Below are positions 44,424 through 53,780 of a DNA stretch of 64,000 nucleotides, piece by piece. Source of the DNA: Zanthoxylum bungeanum (taxonomy: Eukaryota; Streptophyta; Magnoliopsida; Sapindales; Rutaceae); the NCBI GenBank assembly GCA_019454045.1, contig SKCR01041573.1, positions 62,001-126,000 of the forward strand, read 5' to 3'. The position numbers were made by a program, and so were the translations under genes. Within the stretch, counting starts at the first letter, position 1, and each line of letters begins with the position of its first letter. The notes below the pieces were generated by a model, which searched no databases, was not told where the DNA came from, and was given only the letters and a program-made list of their open reading frames with translations.

Positions 44424-45770
44424 TGTTGGGAAGCGGCCGCGAGTGCGCAGCGGAAAATCAAAATTATTATGCCGCTTTCCCTTTGCCAAGACCCATTTGT
44501 TTTTATTATTCTACAAGCCTAGGCATGTTACTATATATTCTAAGAATAAAACTCATAAAACATGCAAAGAACATAAACCGAAACATGCTAATTATCATAA
44601 GAACTCTAATTAAAATAAAGAAAGAAAAAGACTTACTTGAACCGAAGACTCCTCCAGTTCTCCCTCCAATCTACAAGCTTTTCTCGAACTCAGCAAGCTC
44701 TTCCACGTTCCAAAGAGACCACAAGTGTGTGGCCTCCAAAGATGCACACACCAAAGCCAAAACTCAACGGCAAGACTACTCATTGAGTGCACGGGTATTT
44801 TGGCCTTGGTGCTAACCTAGGCAAATACCTCAAAATTTTTAACTCGAGGTTCCTCTAGTCAATTAGACTTAAGGATCCTCAAAATCAGTGGCTTACTCTT
44901 AAACTTTAGAGTTGCTCACTTATATAAACCCAAGATATGAAAGGTTTGGTGTGTAGCAAATTTGTGAAGAATTCTTTGGTTTATATAGTGCTCCAAAGAC
45001 AACAAAATTAATTAAGAATCCAATGTGGGGATAAAAGCTAATTTAATTTTAGCCATTGGATCTTAATTTAGTGGTTTAATGAGATTATAAAACCCTAATA
45101 AGAGTTTGGGCCGAATAGGAATTTAAAACAAATAAAATTTTTTTTAATATTCACATGAATAGTAATTTTTTTTTATTCAAATTCCCAAAGTGCCCCTATC
45201 GTCATTCATCAATCCCTAAGCCACTATGGAACCTCATAAATGATCTGTTCAATAATTAAACACATTGAACCATTTATGAACAATTCCTACATCAATCATA
45301 TATGCTGTTATATTTGTACTGTGCACTGTTAACCATTGATTTCGACTTTGTTGTGTGTGACCTTTTGGGTTCCCCTCAAGTTGGACATGAAATGAATCGT
45401 GATAATTTAATCGAATATAAATTATCCTCCGATCAGATGGCCGTTCGATTTCATTGACCAAGGTTGACATCTAGCAATATGCCAAGGCCCCCAAATGAGA
45501 ATGAAAGATATATATACCCATTATGTATGCGATTTACATATGATACGGTCCATCGCCTCACTGTATCCCTACCTATTGACCTAGGGTACGGAAAGTGTCT
45601 ACCCATATGGTCAAATGTATGATGTTGATAGTGTCATGAATCGTGCTAACCCAAGAATCTCACAAGATTCTTCCGCTGTGGCCACAGTCTCAAGCACTAA
45701 TCACACATATGAACCCGCAAACTGGAATACTACTCTTATAATAAAATATTATCCGAGAGAGTGGTGATTC
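44424..45770 (-). repeat. Copia-4 5' LTR, truncated
   Basis: Matches 37211-38527 and then stops inside the shared GAGAGTGGYGATTC stretch, where Athila-1 gag begins. About 580 bases of LTR are missing. Confidence 0.88.
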
Positions 45771-46761
45771 CAATTCAGTGCTTGTGTCATCTTTTTTATC
45801 TTTGTTGTTCCAATGGTTCCTGAAAAAAAAAAAAAAAAATCAGGAGGTCTTGTACGGTGCTTGACTTGGAATGGGAGTTCCATTCTGTCAAGCTTTTGGG
45901 TGATATATTTAATTTGTACTCTCCAAAACAGTGATGTTTCTCTTGAATGTCCGAGATCTTTAAATTGGTCAAACTTTTGCTCCTCCATTTGCTCTGTTTC
46001 TTGCTCCACATTTTCTTCACAAATGTATTTTAAATTTTCCTCATTCAGCTCTTCATATGTCATCTGTGAAATGCATGCTCCATAGTGTCAACCTGAGGAT
46101 GTAAAGGGATGTCTGATTTTAGGTCTTCATCCACTGATATGACTGAAATGATTGGTTCAGGTAGATCTTCTTCAAAAATTTGTGCAATGGAAGCTCCAAG
46201 ATCTTGATTTTGAGAATACAGAGTTTCATCCTCAATTTTTGTTGGCACAAACAGTTCTGCTTCTTTATCCTCGTCAGAGACCGAATAATAAAAATCAAAT
46301 AGAGACTTTGTTGGTTTTGACTCCTAAACTGATACCTCTAGTTCTTGATATTTCTCAGCCTCCTCCTCTGCTAAAGTGTCATCATGAAATTCTTGGTACT
46401 CAAAGGCTTCATCAGTGTCATATGAAGATGCTCATTGAGGTATGTAGCTCTGGTTTTCTGTTAATTGTCTGATCTGATCTGTCATTCTCTGTATAGATTC
46501 TGCTTGACTCTGAAATTGTGCATCAATTTGAGCTTCCCGTTCCTTGAACCAATCTTTGAGCATGTGAATCATCTGATCTTCTTCTGATGGTTCTTGTTCT
46601 TGATGAAGATCATAGGTGGATGGTGGATAAAATAGATAATGTGGTTTTGTGAAATATGTTGGTTCTTCGTACCTTGAATGATTCTGATAATTTTGCCACC
46701 CTAAAAGGTATATGCATTGATCGCTCGGGTGGTTACCATTACATATTTCACATCTCCCCAT
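45771..46761 (-). pseudogene. Athila-1 gag C-terminal part
   Basis: Frame 46432-46761 starts MGRCEICNGNHPSDQC, a zinc-knuckle-like C-x2-C-x3-H-x4-C of the type found near the end of Athila/Tat gag proteins, then a Gln/Glu-rich helical stretch (DAQFQSQAESIQRMTDQIRQ). Glu-rich frames at 46060-46248 and 45749-46063 follow after stops and a frameshift, and are probably the gag-protease spacer. A 16-17 base A run lies at 45823-45839. The rest of the polyprotein is deleted: the sequence ends at the copia-4 LTR junction near 45770. No protease, RT or integrase of this element remains. Confidence 0.7.
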
Positions 46762-47032
46762 TGTGTTCTGATGAGCAAATGTAGTATTGCTTGGTTCTGG
46801 AATCTAGTGACAGTTGTTGGGCTGGACAACAGGCCTCAGAAAATCGGACTGTTGCTCCCTGATTTGGGGTGTATCTTCTTCTAGTAAAGCTCGTAATCGT
46901 TTTATCTCCCAGAAAAGATCCATGTCAACTGCCTGAAAAATAAAAGAAAATAATAATTACATATAAAAAATAAAGAAAATTAGATACAAGTAAAATAGAT
47001 AGCTTCAAAATTAATAACTCAAGAAAAATAAG
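46762..47032 (-). other. Athila-1 region between primer site and gag fragment
   Basis: AT-rich sequence of about 270 bases upstream of the gag fragment on the minus strand. The gag N-terminus seen in Athila-2 is not recognisable here, so this element is internally deleted or non-autonomous on this side as well. Confidence 0.5.
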
Positions 47033-47050
47033 TCCCCGGCAACGGCGCCA
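47033..47050 (-). other. Primer-binding site of Athila-1 (tRNA-Asp type)
   Basis: Minus-strand TGGCGCCGTTGCCGGGGA, the classical Athila/Tat primer site complementary to tRNA-Asp, six bases inside the LTR. Confidence 0.9.
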
Positions 47051-47056
47051 AAAACA

Positions 47057-48803
47057 TAACCAGTGCGTAATCACACGCGAATAACGCAAGCGCACGTATC
47101 ATTCAAGTAGTATAAAAATATCGATCCCACGAGGACTTAATTCCTACTGTTGTTATTAATTATTGATACTATTTATTTACAAGTATCCAATTATAAGGGA
47201 GAATAGAATGATTGCTTTTGGTTCGTTGACTGTCGATTTGCTTAAATAAAATAAACAAAAGAAAATGCTAAGAAAAATAAATAAAAGACAAAAAGATCTA
47301 GAATTGTGATTCCACACAATATTATCCTAAAGATGAATTGATTCTCTTATATATGTGTAATAAGTTAGTTTGTTAACCTGGAACACGAAGATATGCAAAA
47401 GCCTCTGTCGATGGTTAGATGCAAATACCCAATTAATCATATGTCTATGTTAACCAAGTTACCTGAATTCATTAAGTTCAAGTTCCAAAAGTGGCTACCC
47501 CCGCCCGACAGGTATATGTCTATCCTGTAAGGAAATCTATTAAAGGGTTATCTATCCTCAAGGAAGATCGTGGGCTATTGAATCAAAGGCTGAAACCTAA
47601 AATCCCTTCGTCAAGTTCATTCTAAGTTTACCAAATCAATCTTATTAATGGCCAATTAACAAGAAGCATTAAGCTTAAGACTCAATAAACAAACTAAAGA
47701 ATTACCCATAAAAAGAAAATCAATTATTAAGTGTGTGGATATTGTGTTTCATCACTTCCCTAGAATAAAAATAAAATGCTGGGGGTTGGGGATCTACCTT
47801 TACTATTTCTAATTTAGAAATCTCTCTTACTATAATTTAGAATTTATTAGTGATATTACCAACCAGCCATATAGGCGGTATCCTCATTAAGTCAGATTTT
47901 AATGAAGTCCCACCGACCATAAAAGCGGTATCATTATTTTTCCATTAACCAGCCATATAGGCGGTAATCATCTGTCACATAAAGACCGGCCATATAGGCG
48001 GTGTCACATTATGTCAAATAATAAAATCAGCCATTAAGGAGGTATAACCTTTTATGTTAAATTATAATTTCCATATTATAATTAAGGGAGATTAATCTAA
48101 ACTAAAATAATAAAAGCTTCACCCTTCCCCCAGCGAAAATCTAACTACAAAACAAAAAAGAAAAGAAAAGAAAAGAAACTACTATTACTGAAAATAAAAA
48201 TGCATAAATTAAATATTGAAAATAAATACAACAAGATACAATCCTTAAATTCCTTACAAATACCTAAGGAAAGCATGAGAATTACAAATGAAATGGCATG
48301 GTATTTATAGGAAAATCTAAAGGCTTCCACCAATTCCTCCACCAAACACTCCACCAAACATGGCACCAAACACTCCACCAAACATGACACCAAACAAGGC
48401 ACCAAACATGGCATTATTTAGGATTGTTCATCAATTTCGGTCATGAAATCTTCGGAATTTGAAATTATTTTATTCTTCAAAGTTGTAGATCTTTGAGTCT
48501 TCTTTAATCTTCAATTTTAATCACCTCAATCCGATATCGGAGTAAATTGTTATGCTCAAAATACGACAGTTACGCAAAACTGAAATTTCTGAAACTTTAC
48601 TTCGTGATGCGAATAATTTCTGTTTTCGCCAATTTTTGCTCCGATTTTCATCGTTTTAGCCCCGAGTTGATTTCATTAAGTCCCGATACTTTATTTATCT
48701 ACAAAACATATAAAAACACATCAAAAAGTTCATCAAACCTGAGAAACTAAATAAAATATTTGGTAAAAAGGGCGGTAAATATTGATATATTTTCCGCTCA
48801 TCA
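47057..48803 (-). repeat. Athila-1 right (5') LTR
   Basis: About 1.75 kb, complete. Plus-strand ends are TAACCAGTGCGTAATC (TG drifted to TA) and CCGCTCATCA, so the element strand starts TGATGAGCGG. It repeats the internal features of the left LTR: about five GCCATATAGGCGGT units (47873-48045) and CACCAAACATGG-like short repeats (48337-48412), with a different copy number from the left LTR. Confidence 0.85.
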
Positions 48804-49850
48804 CCGTTGCAATCACATGCGTATAACGCAAGCGCACGTATTTTCAAGTAGTATAAAAAGTATCGATCCCACGAGGACTTAAAACCTTTTGTTATCAATT
48901 TATGAAGTTAAATATTTACAAGTATCTAATGGATTGATTGTTTGATTGGGTGGTGACATAAAAATTAAAACAAGTAAATAAAATGACACTAAAGTAGGTT
49001 AAGGAAAATTAAAATTTGTAAAACTATACAGGGTTGTGAATCTTTCCAATATCTTTTTAAAAGATAAAGTGGTTATTTTACGTTTGTGTAATATTTCGGT
49101 TTATTAACCTGGAACACAAAATTATGCAAAAGCCTCTTCCGATGGTCAGATACAAATACCCAGTGTAACTTAATTAATCATATTCCTATGTCAACCAAGT
49201 TATTTGAATTCATTAAGATTAAGTTCCAATTATGGCTACCCCCGCCCGACAGGTATATTCATATCATGTAAGGAAATCTATTAAAAGGTTATCTATCCTC
49301 AAGGAAGATCGTGGGCTATTGAGTCTAAGGTTTAAACCTAAAATCTCTTTTCCATGTTCATTTCAAGTTTACCGAATCAATCTTATTAATGGCCAGTTAA
49401 GAAGAAGCATTAAGACTAAGACTCAATAAATAAACTTTTATATTACCCAAACCATAAAATAACCCCTTATTAACCGGTGATATTGGAATTCATCACAACC
49501 CCGGATAACTGACTTAGTTACGACACATATTTACGGGTAGTAAAAGCTTAAATAAAATAAAAGGCATAAAAGTAAATTGCTGGAAATTAAATACTGAAAA
49601 GTAAATGACGGAAAGTAAATGCTGAAAATTAAATACTGAAAATTAAATGCTGAAAAGTAAATGCTGAAAGTAAATTGCTGAAAAGTAAATGTTGAAAGTA
49701 AATTAATGAAAAGTAAATAAAGTAAAAGTACAATAAAAGAAAATGCTGAGGTAAAAGGATCCATTTTTATTACTTCTATTTTAGATATCTCCCTTAATAT
49801 AATATATTAACTTTGCATAATAATTACCAATCAGCCATATAGGCGGTATC
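48804..49850 (-). repeat. Older Athila-type LTR, split by Athila-1 and cut by copia-6
   Basis: Related to the Athila-1 LTRs but clearly more diverged. It reads TGCAATCACATGCGTATAACGC near its start and shares the CGATCCCACGAGGACTT, CCCCCGCCCGACAGGTAT and GCCATATAGGCGGT landmarks. Its first eight bases (TGACCAAT) appear to lie at 35411-35418, left of Athila-1. The right part is missing beyond the copia-6 insertion at 49851. It contains its own tandem repeat at 49560-49740. Confidence 0.7.
49560..49740. repeat. Short tandem repeat array, about 15-base unit
   Basis: About ten imperfect copies of a 14-17 base unit close to TGCTGAAAAGTAAA, varying in length and in the AAATTAAAT / AAGTAAAT part. 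It lies in the older Athila-type LTR. The corresponding place in the Athila-1 LTRs has no such array. It also makes a spurious open frame on the minus strand. Confidence 0.85.
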
Positions 49851-51826
49851 TGTTAGTGTCCTACACATGCCACAAGATCACTAAGATGATTTTTTTGTGT
49901 GAAAAATCAAAGACAAGTTACAAAAAAACTTACTTTGATCGGATGAGATTCAAAATTTTTCTTTGTATTTGTTGAAGCTCCAAGCTTTGTAGAGTGTTTC
50001 CAACACTTGGGTGAGTTTCCCTATCACCTTAATCAACTCCTTCAGGTGCTAGCTTGTTGAAATTTTGCAACAAAATTTCATGGGAGGGAGAAGGCATGCT
50101 CGACTTTTTGGAGAAAAATAGAGGAAGTTGTTTTGTTTATTTTTTGTTTCTAAAACAAAAGTGTTACACACGTTGACTTGTCAAAGAATGTGTAAATGCT
50201 TTAACAAAAGCTAAAAAAAAACAAAGTGTGTTGTAGAAGCTACCATAAACGATCTCAACCACTTCCATCAACTTGAATGACTAGTGATGTAAGTTGGTGG
50301 GTCCCACACTTAAATTCAAAATTCAAGTTAGGTGAGACTACACACTTCGGGCTCGGGTTAGTTTAATCCGACTAAACAAATTTTCCGTCGCGACTTAATT
50401 AAATCCAATTTAATTAAATAATAATGCCTCACAAAATTATTACGAAAGTCGCTTACGAATTAATTCTAAATTAATTCATTTGCACGAATTAAAATCCAAT
50501 TTTAATTCCGCATTGAAATCTAATTTCAATTAATATATCTAATATATTATTTTAGCCTAATTAAATAAATTAAATAGTAAAATTCCAATTTCACTATTAA
50601 ATTCATTTTGTCGATTAATTCCAAATTAATCGCGTTATCTCTTTTCGAGGAATTTAATCCCAGATAAATTCTCGACGCAATTAATCCCAGATTAATTTTT
50701 TCTCTGATAATTAATCCCAGATTAATTCTTGCCGTAATTAATCCCAGATTAATTTTCGCTCTCATAATTAATCCTAAATTAATTCTGTTCGAGTCAAATA
50801 TCATCGGTGAATCTTTGGGAAGCGACCCAAGAGATCCTTGGATATGTTGGCAGTAAATCCGGTTGTCGGACTATCCGAACACGTGCGTACCCGGTAGCAC
50901 GTTCTTACCGATTTATAAGAATGGTTGGCTTCTAGCAAAGCACTGTCCCTACCCAATTCTCCATAAATATTCAACGAGGAATATATAATCTTTATCAGAC
51001 GTAGTATACAGTGAATTGCGTATTACGATCCAGTATCGGATATCACATGCTAGTTCTAGGGTTGGAATTGTGTCTCCCCCGTACGAAGCATATATCGGAT
51101 CACTAGCACCTAGTCTCTTTGATCGGAAAGTCATGACCCAATCATAATTTCCCGATGGCTGCAGCACTTTAGAGTACCAGTTCTGTATCCTGCGTGATCA
51201 TCATCTCCATATGACTGAAGTGATACTTCGATCTTTACATCACACCCAATACACTACGATTCTCAGTATACCCAGAAGAGGCGTACACAAATCTGTTAAA
51301 TCCCCAGACGACCAAAACCAAAGCGTACTGATTGTCGCAAGTATTAGCGATGCAAGTCTCAGGTTAAGACCAAACACACCTACCCTTATTCGGATTCATA
51401 TAGACACATAGTCATACTACCAATGGGATTCTGAGGGGTCTATCCAAAGAAAAGCTGTTCCCGATCCAACGGCTAACAGAACCTCCTATCACACTTGCAT
51501 AAGTATCATATACTTAAATATATGAGAAATATGTCGTTAAGCTTCCATAACGCGCACAAGTGTAATACTAGCCTAATCCGCATTATCGATGTCCAGTCTT
51601 GATAATACTAGGACTAGGGATATTTAATGATTAAACCTTTCGTGGATTAATATTGTCTCATATCTTATTAATTCGGTACTAATCATATGGACTTTTATCA
51701 TTTATATATCCAAGTAATCCAATTACAAATGATAAAAGAGCAATTTCCTTTGTCTTATAGTTAATTTGTACAAAGAACACCATGTCTTTTACAAATAATG
51801 ATGCTATGGGTCATAATTGTCCAACA
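49851..51826 (-). repeat. Copia-6 3' LTR
   Basis: 1976 bases, TGTTAGTGTCC to GTCCAACA on the plus strand. The right half is clearly homologous to the copia-1/3 LTRs (same blocks around 50800-51800); the left part differs. It contains the palindromic array at 50651-50784. Confidence 0.88.
50651..50784. repeat. Array of short palindromes in the copia-6 LTR
   Basis: Five copies of AATTAATCCCAGATTAATT or a close variant at 50651, 50679, 50709, 50736 and 50766, about 28-30 bases apart. Each unit is an inverted repeat (AATTAATC, CCA, GATTAATT). The homologous part of the copia-1 LTRs has only about two such units. Confidence 0.85.
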
Positions 51827-51839
51827 ATCTCCCACTTGG
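51827..51839 (-). other. Polypurine tract of copia-6
   Basis: Minus-strand CCAAGTGGGAGAT, a perfect copia polypurine tract next to the 3' LTR. Confidence 0.85.
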
Positions 51840-52377
51840 CCTATAGCCAATCACTCAAATGTCCAACACTTGAACTATGTACGGCTCGCTCTTGTTTATG
51901 CTGAGAAATCACTTTCACCAACGGATATGCAAGGTTGTCATCTGTTGGGATCTTGACATCGCCACGATGTATGATCTTATGAATCAGATGAAACCGTTGA
52001 AGTACATATTTGAATCATTGATGAGACCGTGGTTCTTTAGCCTGTGTTGTAGCCCAGCTCAGCTGCTAACGGAACTAATCTTAACCCAATTAGGAATTTT
52101 ATAGATCCAAAATGTTTCTTTTGCTGCCTCAGTCGTAGCAATATAATCCGCTTTTGTTGAATCAGCAACAATATCTTGCTAGGAAGATTTCCAACTCACT
52201 GTTCCATTGTTCAAACAAAAATATGTACCTTTATTACGACTTATAGTCGTCTTTATCGGTTTGGAAACTTGCATCGGTTATCCCAGTCACCTCAAGTTCT
52301 CAATCTCCATAAATTAAGAAAGCATCATTAGTTCCTCTAAGATACTTAAGGATGTTCTTAACATCAATCAGTGACCA
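51840..52377 (-). pseudogene. Copia-6 RNase H
   Basis: Heavily decayed minus-strand RNase H. Readable pieces are AKEPRSHQ-stop-FKYVLQRFHLI near 51980-52045, a remnant of the CDNN region and the SSKQD..DST region near 52150-52200. The TGA (52015-52017) is at the same codon as in copia-1 and copia-3. Frameshifts and short deletions are frequent. Confidence 0.8.
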
Positions 52378-53280
52378 TCACCTGGATCGGCCTGATTGTG
52401 ACTCCACATGCTCAAAGCATATGAGACACCAGGTCGCGTACATGTCTTTCAATGTACGAGTTCTCGGAGAGTGCCAACAACTTTTAGATCTATCCCAATA
52501 GATCCTTATTCCTAGAATAAATGTTGCATCTCCCAAGTTTTTCATGGAGAATTTTAACGAAAGCCAAGCTTTCACAGATTTTAACATGGGAATGTTATTT
52601 CCAAGAAATAATACATCATTAATGTATAGGACAATCAATGTCAGTGCGCTCCCACTAACCTTCTTATATACACAAGAATCATCATCATATTGAATGAAAC
52701 CATATACCATTATGATCTCATCAAAATGTTGGTTCCAAGAACGTAATGCTTACTTCAATCCATAAATGGATCGATTTAACTTGCAAACCTTGTTTGTATG
52801 TTTTGGCGCGACAAAACCGTCAAGGTGTTATATAAAACATCCTCCAAAAGGTTTCCGTTAAGGAAAGCGGTTTTGACGTCCAGCTGCCATATTTCATAAT
52901 CGAAATATGCAGCAATAGCAAGCATTATCCGAATAGATTTAATCATGGAAACGGGTAAAAGGTTTCATCGTAATCAACACCATGTTGATGACGATACCCT
53001 TTCGCTACAAGCCTAGCTTTGTAAATTTGTTTGTTGCCATCCATGTCTGTCTTCACCATGAAGACCCATTTGCTACCAATAGGCACAATGCCTTCTAGTA
53101 CATCAACTAGTGTCCAAAATTGGTTGTATACATGGAATCCATTTCGGAATTCATGGCACTTTGCCATAAATTGAGTCGATACCTTGTATCACTTCCTCAT
53201 ATGTAGCCGGTTCGTATTCCTTAATAAGATTAATATCTTCATGCGGTGAGATCAGAAACCCATACCTCTAAGGTTGTTTT
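52378..53280 (-). pseudogene. Copia-6 reverse transcriptase
   Basis: Frame 52943-53167 holds WTLVDVLEGIVPIGSKWVF and [24 protein letters not shown] is recognisable near 52850-52885. Frame 52378-52710 holds the catalytic region, but YVDD reads YIND (residues 29-32 of that frame, ALTLIVLYINDVLFLGN), so one of the two catalytic Asp residues is now Asn. Later RT sequence is missing between about 52435 and 52480: a deletion fuses the GSIMYA region to the STY..VL region. Confidence 0.85.
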
Positions 53281-53780
53281 CTGACTCTCTCCGACCTACA
53301 CGGTTCTTGTGTATTAGTAGGTTATGGAACAGTCTCATACTTGATAAACTGTTCGTGTTCCGTGAGGGGATCGGTGCCAGGAATAGTATCACTCCGATTT
53401 TCATCGAGTTCTACTTTCCTCCCACTTACCACTGCATATAGGAATTCCTTTTCAAGGAAAACAGCATGGAGAGCAAAAAATATCTTTGTTCTCTTGTGAG
53501 TTGTGGAATTGGTTTCTCTACGATAACCAATTACAAATAGGCACTTATCCGATTTGGGTTCTAGTTTGCTACCATCCAAACGTTTAATTATAAGCCCAGC
53601 ATCCCCAAATCTTCAGGAATGAGAAACCCGATTTCTTTCTTGTCCATATTTCATATGGAGTCTGTCCCACAGACTTTGTCGGAACCTTATTCAAAATAAG
53701 TATTGCATTGTTCAATGCGTATCCCGTGAAGGAAATTGATAGCTCAGTGCGACTCATCATTAACCTTACCATGTCCAACC
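53281..53780 (-). pseudogene. Copia-6 integrase C-terminal part, truncated
   Basis: Frames 53584-53778 (MVRLMMSRTELSISFTGYAL, TPYEIWTRKKSGFSFLKIWG) and 53322-53579 (HAVFLEKEFLYAVVSGRKVE) correspond to the end of the integrase and the linker. The core with the DDE residues is gone: homology stops at 53780. Confidence 0.88.

Larger units (their letters stand above)
37211..45770 (-). mobile_element. Copia-4: Ty1/copia element, minus strand, right LTR truncated
   Basis: LTRs start TGTTGGGAAGCGGCCGC at 37211 and 44424. The interior on the minus strand holds primer site, leader, gag, protease, integrase, RT, RNase H and polypurine tract in copia order, distinct in sequence from copia-1/2/3. The right LTR stops at about 45770, roughly 580 bases short of its partner, and runs straight into Athila-1 gag, so no right target duplication survives. 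The left flank AATAC (37206-37210) would be the left duplication. Confidence 0.92.
35419..48803 (-). mobile_element. Athila-1: Ty3/gypsy (Athila/Tat-type) element, minus strand, gutted by a deletion
   Basis: Two related LTRs (35419-37210 and 47057-48803) bracket a minus-strand interior of which only the leader and a gag part remain (45771-47050). The primer site next to the right LTR matches tRNA-Asp, the mark of Athila/Tat elements. Copia-4 sits in the left LTR, and the interval from inside the right LTR of copia-4 to the Athila-1 gag is missing, including all of pol. It appears to have inserted 8 bases into an older LTR of a related family (35411-35418 continuing at 48804), with decayed target duplications CCAAT and CCGTT. 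Confidence 0.75.
49851..53780 (-). mobile_element. Copia-6: Ty1/copia element, minus strand, 5' half deleted
   Basis: 3' LTR (49851-51826), polypurine tract, RNase H, RT and integrase C-terminal part on the minus strand. It is related to the copia-1/3 family in protein and LTR sequence but diverged. It stops at 53780 inside the integrase (after the codons for LDMVRLMM), where a Ty3-type LTR remnant begins. Protease, gag and 5' LTR are lost. The left flank GTATC (49846-49850) has no right partner. Confidence 0.9.

Noticed and set aside
45813..46085. Plus-strand 90-codon frame opposite the Athila-1 gag fragment.
   Set aside because: It is the antisense shadow of Glu-rich gag coding sequence and contains the A-run translation.
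48145..48414. Minus-strand frame with PCLVPCLVECLV repeats (also 36624-36896).
   Set aside because: It is a by-product of the CACCAAACATGG short repeats in the Athila-1 LTRs; the rest of the frame is low-complexity Phe/Ser-rich.
49531..49764. Hydrophobic repetitive frame (FQYLIFSIYF type) that could look like a membrane protein.
   Set aside because: It is the reverse translation of the 15-base tandem array in an LTR.
50547..50804. Minus-strand frame with repeated INLGLI blocks, resembling a repeat protein.
   Set aside because: It is the translation of the AATTAATCCCAGATTAATT palindrome array inside the copia-6 LTR.
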